Under the pieces are notes generated by a model, which saw only the letters and a program-made list of their open reading frames with translations, was not told where the DNA came from and searched no databases. From Rhizobium sp. ASV8 (GTDB lineage: Bacteria; Pseudomonadota; Alphaproteobacteria; Rhizobiales; Rhizobiaceae), in assembly GCF_016429255.1 (NCBI RefSeq), contig NZ_JAELUG010000082.1, positions 1 through 33,261 of the forward strand: a DNA stretch of 33,261 bases, written 5' to 3'. The translations under genes were made by a program, and so were the position numbers. Within the stretch, counting starts at the first letter, position 1, and each line of letters begins with the position of its first letter. This document shows positions 16,171 through 25,111 of this stretch, in pieces.

Positions 16171-16488
16171 ATGATCCGCCAGCCCTATCATCTCTATACC
16201 GAACGAACGGAACCAGCGAAGAACATGGCCCGGTTCTATGCCCTGGAGATTTCTGAAACATTGTTCGGCGACGCTTGCCTGATAAGGCGCTGGGGACGCA
16301 TAGGCGCCTTTGGCCAATGTTTGATCCACCACTTCGAGCGCGAGGATGAGGCTGTAAAACTCTTCCTAGACATCACACGGAAAAAGAAAGCGCGCGGCTA
16401 TCGACCAAAGTACAGTCTCTGTGCTCCGTGGGAGACTGCCGAATTGGCAACGGAAGGGGCACAAACTCGGGAGAATATCCGCAAATAG
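16171..16488 (+). CDS. Stand-alone WGR-domain protein
   Basis: This 105-residue protein is essentially one WGR domain, a nucleic-acid-associated module best known from poly(ADP-ribose) polymerases and bacterial MolR-type proteins. The defining motif is RRWGRIGAFGQ at about residues 39-49, preceded by NMARFYALEI and followed by the basic stretch TRKKKARGYRPKYS. Rhizobial genomes carry several such short WGR proteins, whose function is unknown to me. The start is the ATG at 16171 without a strong ribosome-binding site; an internal ATG at 16225 would shorten the N-terminus by 18 residues. It converges with the LysR gene 34 bp away and is probably transcribed alone. Confidence 0.85.
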   Translation: MIRQPYHLYTERTEPAKNMARFYALEISETLFGDACLIRRWGRIGAFGQCLIHHFEREDEAVKLFLDITRKKKARGYRPKYSLCAPWETAELATEGAQTRENIRK

Positions 16489-16522
16489 TCTCGCGGCCTT
16501 CCACTTCCTCTGCCCGACAGGG

Positions 16523-17416
16523 TCAGCGGCGGGCTTCATCTTTCAGGCATGAGGCAGCCGTTGCGAGAAAGCGCGTCACGGCCGGCCTGGTTGGCTCTCC
16601 GGCTGTCGCTATTGCCGTCTGCAGCTTTACGTCGAAATTCTCGATGTGTCGAAAAACCAGCTGGGAATGCGTGTTTCTGGTGAGGGATTCCGGTACGAAG
16701 GCGACGCCGAGCCCGGAAGCCGCCTGGTCAAGCATGGCATGCCAGCTGTTCTTTTCCTCGCGCAACTGCGGCTGGAAGCCGGCCTTGCCGCAGGCGGCAA
16801 GGATCGAATGGTACATAAAAGCCCCTGTCGCCTCGGCGCAGACGATCAGCCGCTCGGATACGAGATCGGCCAATTGAAGAACGGGCCTCTCGGCCAGTGC
16901 ATGGTCGGCGGGGAGGGCGGCAACGATCAGTTCCTCGCCGGCGGCGCGCATGACCAATTGGGCACTGTGCAAGGGTGGATGCAGGAAGGCGACGTCGATC
17001 GACCCGGCCGCCAGCGCGACCGCCTGATCGTTGGTCGGCAGATTTCGCAAGGTGACATCCACGCCGGGATAGAGTGCCTTGTAACGGCGGATAATGGTCG
17101 TCATCTGACCTGCCTGAGGCAACTCGCAATAGCCGATGGCAAGAGCGCCGGCGTCGCCACGCGCGGCATCCTGTGCCTCCTGGACCGCCCGGTTGACATG
17201 GCTCAACGCCGTGCCGAGCTCACGCGCCAGTATCATTCCGGCTTCGGTGAGAATGACCTTATGCGGTGATCGTCGCAGCAGGGTGCATCCGATCTCCTGC
17301 TCCAACTTCTTGATCTGATGCGACAGGGCGGGCTGGGTCAGATGCAGTCGCGCCGCAGCCTTGCTGAAATGCAGTTCTTCAACCAGAACACAGAAGCTTT
17401 CGGCATATTTGAGCAT
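16523..17416 (-). CDS. LysR-family transcriptional regulator
   Basis: This is a 297-residue regulator. The N-terminal winged helix-turn-helix contains HFSKAAARLHLTQPALSHQIKKLEQEIG and the LLRRSPHKVILTEAG wing, followed by the linker helix. From about residue 88 the substrate-binding domain begins (GALAIGYCELPQAGQMTTIIRRY). In this domain TNDQAVALAAGSIDVAFLHPP is the usual type-2 periplasmic-fold pattern of LysR co-inducer pockets. It is divergent from the peptide importer operon (17589 onward) and most likely controls it; two inverted repeats lie in the shared intergenic region. The co-inducer is unknown; an imported amino acid or peptide is plausible. Confidence 0.92.
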   Translation of the reverse strand: MLKYAESFCVLVEELHFSKAAARLHLTQPALSHQIKKLEQEIGCTLLRRSPHKVILTEAGMILARELGTALSHVNRAVQEAQDAARGDAGALAIGYCELPQAGQMTTIIRRYKALYPGVDVTLRNLPTNDQAVALAAGSIDVAFLHPPLHSAQLVMRAAGEELIVAALPADHALAERPVLQLADLVSERLIVCAEATGAFMYHSILAACGKAGFQPQLREEKNSWHAMLDQAASGLGVAFVPESLTRNTHSQLVFRHIENFDVKLQTAIATAGEPTRPAVTRFLATAASCLKDEARR

Positions 17417-17427
17417 GCCTGATGATA

Positions 17428-17463
17428 AAATTTATCTATCGCAAAACGCAACAAAATAAATTT
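17428..17463. promoter_or_regulatory. AT-rich inverted repeat next to the LysR start (candidate LysR site)
   Basis: AAATTTAT and ATAAATTT are perfect 8-bp arms 20 bp apart, starting 12 bp from the LysR ATG. This is the typical autoregulatory position for LysR proteins and is conspicuous in a GC-rich background. Confidence 0.5.
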
Positions 17464-17499
17464 CCCATTGAAGCGCAGCCATCCTAGTCTCCGCGGAAT

Positions 17500-17518
17500 G
17501 GAACGTTTGATGCGTTCC
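17500..17518. promoter_or_regulatory. Second inverted repeat in the LysR-importer intergenic region
   Basis: GGAACG and CGTTCC are perfect 6-bp arms with a 7-bp spacer, 71 bp before the binding-protein start. It may be an activation-site element or a leader hairpin for the importer operon. Confidence 0.4.
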
Positions 17519-17588
17519 TGTCCGTGCCCCGGGGTTTGCCTGGACGGCACAAATAACCGTCACCTAGGCGGAAGCGGAGGGGAGTTTT

Positions 17589-19277
17589 ATGTCGCGAAGA
17601 AGGAAGGTTCTGCCTTCACTAACCATTGCATTCATGACGGTGGCGCTTTTGCCCGGTGTATCGCTGGCTGCGGACAGCCGTGCCGAACTGATGAAGGCGC
17701 ATCGCGGAGGAACCGTGCGCCTCGTCTCCAAGTCGGCCGGCGGAACAATCGATCCACATATCAACTATGCTCCCCAGTACTGGAACTATTTTCCCGGCAT
17801 TTATGATGGCCTCGTCGCGTTTCGAAAGGCCGGAGGCACCGACAGTCTTGTCGTGGTTCCCGATCTTGCTGAAGCCATGCCTGCCGTCGAGAATGATGGC
17901 AAGACTTATGTCTTCAAGCTGCGCAAGGGCATCAAGTTCTCGAACGGCAAGGACCTGACCACCGACGATGTCGTGGCTTCGTTCCAGCGTATCTTCAAGG
18001 TGTCCGGCCCGACATCCGGAACCTGGTTCAACGGGATCGTCGGCGCCGACGCCTGTCTTGAAAAACCGGCCGATTGCAAGCTCGATGGCGGTGTTGTCGC
18101 AGATAAGTCGAACGCGACAATCACCATCAACCTCACCGCGCCGGACGCCGAATTCCTCGACAAGCTGTCGATGCCGCACGCCTCGATCTTGCCGAAGGAA
18201 ACGCCCCTTCAGGATGTCGGTATCCAGCCCATACCGGGCACCGGCCCCTATGCCATCCAGAGCTATGATCCGAACAAGGCCCTCGTCTGGGCACGCAATC
18301 CCCATTTCAAGGAATGGAGCGCCGACGCTCAGCCGGATGGCTATGTCGACCAGTTCGAGCTCGATTTCGGCCTGACCGAGGACGCCCAGGTCAATGCGGT
18401 CCTCAATGGCCAGGCAGACAGCATGTTCGATCAGCCGCCAACCACGCGTCTGGCCGAGCTTGGCACGAAATACCCAAACCAGGTTCACCTCGATCCGCAG
18501 CTCGCCTTCTGGTACCTGCCGCTCAACGTCAATCTGCCGCCGTTCGACAATCTCAAGGCGCGCCAGGCTCTGTCCTATGCCGTCGACCTGAAGGCCATGG
18601 TCAATTTCTTCGGGGGCCGCAATCTCGCGACACCCACCTGCCAGGTTTTGCCGCCGGGCCTGCAAGGCTATAATTCATTCTGCCTCTACACCAAGTCGCC
18701 CGGAGCCACATGGTCGGCGCCGGACATCGAGAAGGCAAAGCAGCTCGTTGGCGAGTCCGGCACCGCGGGGCAGCCCGTTACGATCGTCATCGATGACGGC
18801 GAAATCTCCCGCAACATCGGCTCATACCTGCAGAGCGTTCTGAACAAGATCGGCTACAACGCCAGCGTCAAATCGATATCGGCCAATATTCACTTCGGCT
18901 ATATCCAGAATTCCAACAACAAGGTCCAGCTGTCGGTGACGCAATGGTACGGGGATTACCCCGCTGCCAGCGACTTCCTGAACGTGTTGCTTGGATGCGG
19001 TTCGTTCCGAAAGGGGTCGGACTCCTCGCCAAACATATCGGGCTTCTGCGACCAGACACTCCAGAGCCAGATGGAAAAAGCCATGACGCTCGGCATCACG
19101 GACCCGGCCGCCGCCGCCAAGCTTTGGGCGACGATCGATCAGGACGCGATGAAGCAAGCGCCGATGATCCCGCTGTTCAATCCAAAGCAGGTGACGCTGG
19201 TTTCCAAGCGCATAGGCAATTTCAAATATTCCACGGCCTCCAATGCCTGGGCCTACACGCTGGCCTGGGTGCACTAG
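17589..19277 (+). CDS. Peptide ABC importer binding protein (family 5, DppA/OppA-like)
   Basis: This is a 562-residue periplasmic solute-binding protein of family 5. The signal peptide spans about residues 1-28 (MSRRRKVLPSLTIAFM..., cleavage after SLA before ADS); there is no lipobox cysteine. The mature chain shows GGTVRLVSKSAGGTIDPH, then VVPDLAEAMPAVENDGKTYVFKLRKGIKFSNG, the signature segment of this family, and later IPGTGPYAIQSYDPNKALVWARNP. A cysteine pair (ACLEKPADC) could form a disulfide in the periplasm. It heads a five-gene operon with two permeases and two ATPases. The Shine-Dalgarno GGAGGGGAG lies just before the ATG. Likely ligands are di- or oligopeptides, supported by the aminopeptidase at the operon end (inference). 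Confidence 0.93.
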   Translation: MSRRRKVLPSLTIAFMTVALLPGVSLAADSRAELMKAHRGGTVRLVSKSAGGTIDPHINYAPQYWNYFPGIYDGLVAFRKAGGTDSLVVVPDLAEAMPAVENDGKTYVFKLRKGIKFSNGKDLTTDDVVASFQRIFKVSGPTSGTWFNGIVGADACLEKPADCKLDGGVVADKSNATITINLTAPDAEFLDKLSMPHASILPKETPLQDVGIQPIPGTGPYAIQSYDPNKALVWARNPHFKEWSADAQPDGYVDQFELDFGLTEDAQVNAVLNGQADSMFDQPPTTRLAELGTKYPNQVHLDPQLAFWYLPLNVNLPPFDNLKARQALSYAVDLKAMVNFFGGRNLATPTCQVLPPGLQGYNSFCLYTKSPGATWSAPDIEKAKQLVGESGTAGQPVTIVIDDGEISRNIGSYLQSVLNKIGYNASVKSISANIHFGYIQNSNNKVQLSVTQWYGDYPAASDFLNVLLGCGSFRKGSDSSPNISGFCDQTLQSQMEKAMTLGITDPAAAAKLWATIDQDAMKQAPMIPLFNPKQVTLVSKRIGNFKYSTASNAWAYTLAWVH

Positions 19278-19281
19278 GGTG

Positions 19282-20394
19282 ATGACGGAACCGGGCATGC
19301 TAAGTTCCGATCATCAACCGTCGGATCGTCCCGTGTCGACGGCACCGATGGAGAATGCCACTTCTCCATCGGTGCTGGCGAACACGGCCGAGCATAACGA
19401 GCAGATGGCTTCGCCGGCGGCTGGCCCATGGATGCAGGCCTTAGCCAAGCTTTGGCGCGATCGCTCGGCGATGATGGCGACGTTCGTTCTGCTCGTCATC
19501 ATCCTGGCATCGCTGCTTGCCCCCATCTATGCCGAGCATATTGCCGGCGTAGATCCCTTCAATTCCAATCTCGAAGCCGAGATTACGCTGGATGGCGAGA
19601 GCGTGCCGGTGCTCGCACCATCGACCGAGGGCCTGGGGATCGGCGTCGTGCCGATCGGCCCGACATGGCGCTTCAATGCCTATTTCCTCGGCGCCGACGA
19701 ACAGGGGCGGGATGTGATGGCAAGGCTGCTCTATGGCGGGCGCGCAACCTTGTTCATCGGCAGCGTGTCCACCGCGATCACCCTGGTCTTGGCGGCAATC
19801 GTCGGCATCTGCGCCGGTTTCTTCGGCGGCTGGATCGATCAGCTCCTGTCGCGCGTCCTCGATATTCTCTGGGCTTTTCCGATCTATCTTCTCGCGATCT
19901 GCCTCTCGATCGTTCTGCTCACCGCCCATATCGAGATCGGGCCCGTCACGATCGATTCCGGCAGCCTCGTGATCCCGATCGTCATCATCGGGATTATCTA
20001 TGTGCCCTACGTCGCCCGGCCAATCAGAGGGCAGGTTCTCGCCTTGCGCCGGAGCGAGTTCGTCATGGCCGCCATTGGTCTCGGAGTGCCGCCCTTGCGG
20101 ATCCTGATCCGCGACGTCCTGCCGAATGTCGTCACCACGCTCATCGTCTTCGTGCCGCTGATGATGGCACTGAACATCGCCACCGAAACGGCATTGTCGT
20201 TCCTCTCTCTCGGCGTCCAACCGCCCGGCGCCAGCTGGGGCACGATCATTCGCGACGGGCAAAGCCTGCTTTACAGCAGGCCATGGGTATCGACCGCCCC
20301 TGGTCTCGTCATCATCGTCACCATCGTCGCGCTCAACATTCTCGGCGACGGCGTGCGCGATGCCTTTGATCCCCGCGCAAAGCTAAGACCGTGA
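19282..20394 (+). CDS. Peptide ABC importer permease, DppC-like, with long N-terminus
   Basis: This is a 370-residue inner-membrane permease, longer than usual DppC (about 300). The extra length comes from a polar N-terminal tail of about 65 residues before the first span and from an enlarged periplasmic loop with NLEAEITLDGESVPVLAPS. The family hallmark LGADEQGRDVMARLLYGGR is clear. It is followed by the EAA-type loop (RSEFVMAAIGLGVPPLRILIRDVLPN) and LSFLSLGVQPP.ASWG. The start is the ATG at 19282, 4 bp after the binding-protein stop; a GTG at 19279 is also in frame. In this operon the DppC-type permease precedes the DppB type, the reverse of the usual order. Confidence 0.92.
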   Translation: MTEPGMLSSDHQPSDRPVSTAPMENATSPSVLANTAEHNEQMASPAAGPWMQALAKLWRDRSAMMATFVLLVIILASLLAPIYAEHIAGVDPFNSNLEAEITLDGESVPVLAPSTEGLGIGVVPIGPTWRFNAYFLGADEQGRDVMARLLYGGRATLFIGSVSTAITLVLAAIVGICAGFFGGWIDQLLSRVLDILWAFPIYLLAICLSIVLLTAHIEIGPVTIDSGSLVIPIVIIGIIYVPYVARPIRGQVLALRRSEFVMAAIGLGVPPLRILIRDVLPNVVTTLIVFVPLMMALNIATETALSFLSLGVQPPGASWGTIIRDGQSLLYSRPWVSTAPGLVIIVTIVALNILGDGVRDAFDPRAKLRP

Positions 20395-20401
20395 GGCGGC
20401 A

Positions 20402-21373
20402 ATGTTGATCGTTCTCTTCCAGCGCCTCGTGCAGATGTTGTTCGTGATGTTCGGCATCAGCGTACTTGTCTTCCTCATCTTCTTTGCAACGCCGGGCTCG
20501 GATCCGGCTGCCCGTATCGCCGGCAAGAATGCCGCCCCGGAAACACTGGTTGCCGTCCGCCATGATTTCGGCCTCGATCAGCCGTTGCCGGTGCAATATG
20601 TGGTGATGATGAAGAAGCTCTTCGTCACGCAGGATCTCGTTTCCTTCGTCAATCGCGGGCTGAAAGTCGTGCCGGCCATTGTCGAAGCCACGCCCGTGAC
20701 GCTCTCGCTCGTCTTTGGCGCGGCGTTCTTCTGGGTCGTCGGGGGCCTTGCCGTCGGCATTGTCGCGGCGGCTTGTCGGCATAGCGTCATCGACAGGCTT
20801 TTGATGATCCTGTCGCTGACGGGTGTGGCCATTCCCGTCTTCTGGCTGGGTGAGATGACCAATCTTCTCTCGCAGAACAGATTGCACGATACGATCCTGT
20901 TCTCCTGGGTGCCGCCTCTTGGCTATGTTCCATTGCACGATGACCCGATCGGCTGGTTCAAGGCGTTGCTATTGCCTTGGCTGACCTTGGCGCTGGGGTT
21001 CATCGGGATCTATGGTCGCGTGTTGCGCGCCAATATCGTCGAAATCTATCAGGAAGACTTTATCCGCACGGCTCGGGCAAAGGGTTTGTCGGAAACGCGC
21101 GTCCTGCTGCGGCATGCCTTGCGCATGTCTCTCGTCCCTTTCATTACCATGTTCGGGCTCGATTTCGGTGCCCTTGTCGGTGGTGGCGCGCTGATGACCG
21201 AAGTTCTCTTCGGACTGAACGGCGTCGGCAAGCTGACCTATGATTCCCTGCAGAGCCTCGACCTCCCGGTCATCATGGCGAGCGTCATGTACGCCTCGTT
21301 CTTCGTGGTGGTGGCCAACGCAATCGTCGACATGGCCTATGTCGTGCTCGATCCCCGCATGAGGAGTCAATGA
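20402..21373 (+). CDS. Peptide ABC importer permease, DppB-like
   Basis: This 323-residue inner-membrane permease starts with a hydrophobic span (FQRLVQMLFVMFGISVLVFLIFF) followed by the DppB-typical periplasmic PGSDPAARIAG and DFGLDQPLPVQY. The EAA loop is DFIRTARAKGLSETRVLLRHALRMSLVP, and the chain ends in VVLDPRMRSQ. The start is the ATG at 20403 region, 7 bp after the preceding stop. Its stop is separated by a single base from the next ATG at 21375, indicating tight coupling with the ATPases. Confidence 0.93.
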   Translation: MLIVLFQRLVQMLFVMFGISVLVFLIFFATPGSDPAARIAGKNAAPETLVAVRHDFGLDQPLPVQYVVMMKKLFVTQDLVSFVNRGLKVVPAIVEATPVTLSLVFGAAFFWVVGGLAVGIVAAACRHSVIDRLLMILSLTGVAIPVFWLGEMTNLLSQNRLHDTILFSWVPPLGYVPLHDDPIGWFKALLLPWLTLALGFIGIYGRVLRANIVEIYQEDFIRTARAKGLSETRVLLRHALRMSLVPFITMFGLDFGALVGGGALMTEVLFGLNGVGKLTYDSLQSLDLPVIMASVMYASFFVVVANAIVDMAYVVLDPRMRSQ

Positions 21374-21374
21374 T

Positions 21375-22391
21375 ATGACAGCACCTCTTCTCGACGTGCG
21401 CGGGTTGTCGGTCTCCTTTGCAAGCCGCAATGGCGCGATCGGTGTGATCGACGATCTGTCCTTCCAGGTGAACGAGGACGAGACCTTGTGCATCGTCGGC
21501 GAGTCCGGTTCGGGCAAATCGGTCGCTCTTCTCAGCATGCTCGGACTGCTCGATCCACTTTCCTCCAGGGTTGGGGGCTCCGCCCTGTTCAAGGGGCAGG
21601 ATATTCTGCGCGCCTCACAAAAAGCGCTGCAGGACATTCGCGGGCGGCAGATTGCGCTCATCTCCCAGGATCCGATGACGGCAATGACGCCGGTCCATAC
21701 CATTGGCTGGCAGATCGTCGAGCAGATACGCGCCCATACCGACACATCCAGCCGGGCAGCCTGGAGCCGAGCCGTCGAGCTGCTGGGCGAGGTCGGCATC
21801 GCCAATCCGCGCATGGCGGCCGAGCGCTACCCGCACCAGCTGTCCGGCGGGATGCGACAGCGAGCCGTCATCGCCATGGCGCTATCTTGCAATCCGTCGC
21901 TACTGATTGCTGATGAGCCGACCACGGCCCTTGACGTAACCGTCCAGGCGCAGGTTCTCGATCTGCTTCGGCGCCTGCGGCGCGATTTCGGATCGTCGAT
22001 CGTCCTCATCACACATGACATGGGCGTTGTCGCCGAAATGGCCGATCGCGTCCTCGTGATGTATTCGGGACGCATCGTCGAGCAGGGTCCATGCGACGCG
22101 ATCTTCGACGATGCCTGGCATCCCTACACCTGGGGTCTGCTCGATTCCATTCCGCCGCTGGACGGTCCACGTCCGGAGCGGCTCATCTCCATACCCGGCT
22201 CGCCACCGCAACCCGACAGGCGCCCGCCCGGCTGCGTTTTCGGCCCGCGTTGCCGCGCACGCCTGCCGGCCTGCGCCGAGTTGCCGCCACGGCAGATCGG
22301 AAGCGGCCGCGAAGCACTGTGCTTCGTCGACGCAGCCGGTCGGCCGGCGGCAAGATCCCGGATTTCCAGCAATATGGACCTGCCAGCATGA
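21375..22391 (+). CDS. Peptide ABC importer ATPase, DppD-like
   Basis: This is a 338-residue cytoplasmic ATPase. Walker A is GESGSGKSV near residue 41; the threonine or serine usually ending the motif is followed here by VALLSMLGLL. The Q-loop is ISQDPMTAMTPV, signature LSGGMRQRAVIAMAL, Walker B LLIADEPTTALDV and H-loop ITHDMGVVAEM. The C-terminal oligopeptide-transporter (HPY) region is present, with PGSPPQ and the CVFGPRCRARLPAC cysteine motif that often binds an iron-sulfur cluster in this family. The gene ends in ATGA overlap with the DppF-like gene. Confidence 0.94.
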   Translation: MTAPLLDVRGLSVSFASRNGAIGVIDDLSFQVNEDETLCIVGESGSGKSVALLSMLGLLDPLSSRVGGSALFKGQDILRASQKALQDIRGRQIALISQDPMTAMTPVHTIGWQIVEQIRAHTDTSSRAAWSRAVELLGEVGIANPRMAAERYPHQLSGGMRQRAVIAMALSCNPSLLIADEPTTALDVTVQAQVLDLLRRLRRDFGSSIVLITHDMGVVAEMADRVLVMYSGRIVEQGPCDAIFDDAWHPYTWGLLDSIPPLDGPRPERLISIPGSPPQPDRRPPGCVFGPRCRARLPACAELPPRQIGSGREALCFVDAAGRPAARSRISSNMDLPA

Positions 22392-23401
22392 CGGCCACCT
22401 ATGCCCCTTCATCGTTCCAGGGAGCTGCACCGCTTCTCAGCGTCGACCGTCTTTCCAAGACCTTCGTCGTCGGCAGGACCTTCATTCCCGGTAGCGGACA
22501 GCCTATTCATGCGGTCGACGCGGTTTCCTTCGACGTCTTTCCCGGAGAAACCCTGGGCCTGGTCGGAGAATCCGGTTGCGGCAAGTCGACCCTAGGGCGC
22601 TGCCTTGTTCGTCTTTACGAGGTGAGTTCTGGCCGGGTCCTGCTTGAGGGAACGGATATCGCGCCGCTGTCGATGCGGCAGTTGCGTCCTTACCGGCAAC
22701 ATATGCAGATGATTTTCCAGGATCCTGCCGCCTCGCTCAATCCGCGCCGGCGTGTCGGCGATCTGCTGGCCGAGCCCTTGCGGGTACACAAGATTGCCGA
22801 TCGAGCCGGGATTGCCGAGCGCCTGCGGGAACTGATGGACATTGTCAGCCTGCCCGCCTCGTTTCTCGATCGCTATCCGCACGAGTTTTCAGGCGGCCAG
22901 CGCCAGCGCATCGGCATAGCAAGAGCGCTGGCGCTGGAGCCGAAGCTGATTATCGCCGACGAACCCGTCTCCGCCCTCGACGTCTCGGTGCAGGCACAGA
23001 TCGTCAATCTTTTTGCCGATCTGCGAAAGCGGCTGCAGCTGACCATCCTCTTCATCGCTCACGATCTGAGCGTCGTGCGCCAGGTCTCGGATCGCACGGC
23101 GGTGATGTATCTCGGTTCGATCGTGGAGATCGGCCCAACCGATCTTCTGTTTCACAGGCCGGCCCATCCCTACACCCAGGCCTTGTTGTCAGCCATCCCC
23201 GTCCCCCGCATCGGAGGCGCAAGGAAACGCGAGCGCATCCTGCTCAAAGGCGAGATACCAAGCCCCGCCAACCCACCATCCGGCTGTCGATTTCACCCGC
23301 GTTGTCCAGCGGTGCAGGCGCGTTGCAGGACCGAACGCCCGACACTGACAACGCTGGTCGATGGTCGGCAGGTCGCCTGCCACTTTCCGTTTCGCTCATA
23401 G
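22388..23401 (+). CDS. Peptide ABC importer ATPase, DppF-like
   Basis: This is a 337-residue cytoplasmic ATPase that pairs with the DppD-like protein. Walker A is GESGCGKST, the Q-loop FQDPAASLNPRRRVGDLLAEPLRVH is characteristic of DppF/OppF, signature FSGGQRQRIGIARAL, Walker B LIIADEPVSALDV and H-loop IAHDLSVVRQV. The C-terminal HPY domain contains GEIPSPANPPSGCRFHPRCPAVQARC in part. The start is the ATG at 22388, overlapping the previous stop, not the much longer open frame that begins at 22091. Next gene: aminopeptidase, 47 bp downstream on the same strand. Confidence 0.94.
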   Translation: MTATYAPSSFQGAAPLLSVDRLSKTFVVGRTFIPGSGQPIHAVDAVSFDVFPGETLGLVGESGCGKSTLGRCLVRLYEVSSGRVLLEGTDIAPLSMRQLRPYRQHMQMIFQDPAASLNPRRRVGDLLAEPLRVHKIADRAGIAERLRELMDIVSLPASFLDRYPHEFSGGQRQRIGIARALALEPKLIIADEPVSALDVSVQAQIVNLFADLRKRLQLTILFIAHDLSVVRQVSDRTAVMYLGSIVEIGPTDLLFHRPAHPYTQALLSAIPVPRIGGARKRERILLKGEIPSPANPPSGCRFHPRCPAVQARCRTERPTLTTLVDGRQVACHFPFRS

Positions 23402-23448
23402 GTGAGGCCTCGGCTCGCCAGTTATAAACCCAACCATTGTTAGGCATC

Positions 23449-24966
23449 ATGTCCGAATCGCTCAGTTTCTCCTTCTCGCCCCTCTCGTCATCCGATCTCG
23501 CAAAGCAGCCCGACGATGCGACCGTTGTCGCCTTCGCCGGCGAAGATCTGAAGGTTGGTGCCCGCACTGCGGAACTGCTTGCCACTCTGGATTGGCAGCT
23601 GTTTCCACGGGCCGCGTCCGACGCCGGCTTTCGCGGCAAGCCCGACGACACCATGACCCTGTTTGCGGGCCATCGCCGCATTGTCTTCGTGGGCATGGGA
23701 ACCGGTCGCGCCGCTCCCATCGATCTCGGTGGCCGGGCGGCGGCGGCTGCAGGCTATGCGGCAAAGATCGTCATCGCCGGAGATCTCCCGGGAGATGCCG
23801 AGCTTTCCCCGCAAGCCACCGCAGAACTGGCGCTCGGCTTTCGCCTTGCAAGCTATCGCTTCAACACCTACCGGACCCGCAAGCCCGAGCCGCAGCTCCC
23901 CGCCGAGCGGCATGTCTTGATAATGACCTCCTCACCGGAAGAGGCGCAAGTAGCCCATGCGCGCGAAGCCGCGATTGCCGAAGGCGTGGAGCTCGCCCGT
24001 TCGCTCATCAACGAACCGGCCAACATTCTAACGCCTTGCGAATTTACGCGGCGCCTGCAAATACTCGAAAAAGCCGGGGTCGAGGTGCAGATCCTCGGAG
24101 AGGCCGAACTCGAACGCATGGGTTTCCGCGCCCTTCTCGGCGTCGGGCAGGGCTCCAGCGAAGAGAGCTATGTCGCCATCCTTCGCTGGCAGGGCGCTGC
24201 CGACCTCGATGCGCCGCCGCTTGGCTTTATCGGCAAGGGTGTCTGCTTCGACAGCGGCGGCATTTCGATCAAGTCCGCGACCGATATGGCCGAGATGAAG
24301 GGCGACATGGCTGGTGCCGCCTGCGTCACGGGCCTGATGCTGGGGCTTGCCCGCCGCAAGGCGCCCGTCAATGCCGTCGGCGCCATCGGCCTCGTGGAAA
24401 ACATGCCGGGAGGCAAGGCCCAGCGCCCTGGAGATATTGTCCGCTCCCTGTCTGGCCAGACCATCGAAATCATCGACACCGACTATGAGGGTCGCCTGGT
24501 TCTTGCCGATCTGCTGTGGCACGTGCAGGCAACGTTCCGCCCTCGTTTCATGATCGATCTGGCGACGCTCACCCACGACATCGTAACGGGCATCGGTCGC
24601 GAGCGCGCCGGCTTGTTTTCCAACAATGACGAGCTTGCCACGCGCCTGGAGCAGGCCTCTTCGACAACCGGGGAACTCGTCTGGCGTATGCCGATGGGAC
24701 CAAACTTCGACGAGGAAATGGATTCCAAGATTGCCGATGTCCGCAATATCGACTCTCCCTCCGGCGGTGCCTGCACGGCGGCGAACTTCATCCAGCGCTT
24801 CGTCAATGGCGTGCCCTGGGTTCATCTCGACATTGCCGGGCCGGCCTACGATCTGCCAAAGAGCGCCATAAGCCCGAGTTGGGGTACGGGCTGGGGGGTG
24901 CGCCTCCTTGATCGGCTGACGCGCGACCTCGAACCTCAACATCAGGATTCGACGCCGAAGCATTGA
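23449..24966 (+). CDS. Leucyl aminopeptidase family protein (M17)
   Basis: This is a 505-residue cytoplasmic dizinc aminopeptidase of family M17 (PepA-like), which removes N-terminal residues from peptides. Metal and catalytic residues of E. coli PepA are all conserved, each offset by seven: Lys263, Asp268, Lys275, Asp286, Asp345, Glu347 and Arg349. The family signature NTDAEGRL appears as DTDYEGRL, with the Asn and Ala changed but ligands intact. Residues 1-160 form the N-terminal regulatory domain. I chose the ATG at 23449. It lies 47 bp behind the DppF-like gene, so it is probably part of the importer transcript, degrading imported peptides (inference). A housekeeping pepA would be expected elsewhere in the genome. 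Confidence 0.93.
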   Translation: MSESLSFSFSPLSSSDLAKQPDDATVVAFAGEDLKVGARTAELLATLDWQLFPRAASDAGFRGKPDDTMTLFAGHRRIVFVGMGTGRAAPIDLGGRAAAAAGYAAKIVIAGDLPGDAELSPQATAELALGFRLASYRFNTYRTRKPEPQLPAERHVLIMTSSPEEAQVAHAREAAIAEGVELARSLINEPANILTPCEFTRRLQILEKAGVEVQILGEAELERMGFRALLGVGQGSSEESYVAILRWQGAADLDAPPLGFIGKGVCFDSGGISIKSATDMAEMKGDMAGAACVTGLMLGLARRKAPVNAVGAIGLVENMPGGKAQRPGDIVRSLSGQTIEIIDTDYEGRLVLADLLWHVQATFRPRFMIDLATLTHDIVTGIGRERAGLFSNNDELATRLEQASSTTGELVWRMPMGPNFDEEMDSKIADVRNIDSPSGGACTAANFIQRFVNGVPWVHLDIAGPAYDLPKSAISPSWGTGWGVRLLDRLTRDLEPQHQDSTPKH

Positions 24967-25111
24967 CCCGAAAGTTCTGGAAGTCCCCATGGGACAGGGG
25001 AGGGACGGCACACCTGTCGCTGGGGAAGCGCACAATACTTCGTCATGCAGCTGAATGATCGCCGCAATCCCGAACGATCCTGAGCAGGACATTACTTCGA
25101 GAGGACAAAAT

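Noticed and set aside
22091..22387. Extended N-terminus of the DppF-like ATPase
   Set aside because: The extension overlaps the DppD-like coding sequence for 300 bp; the ATGA overlap at 22388 gives the normal start.
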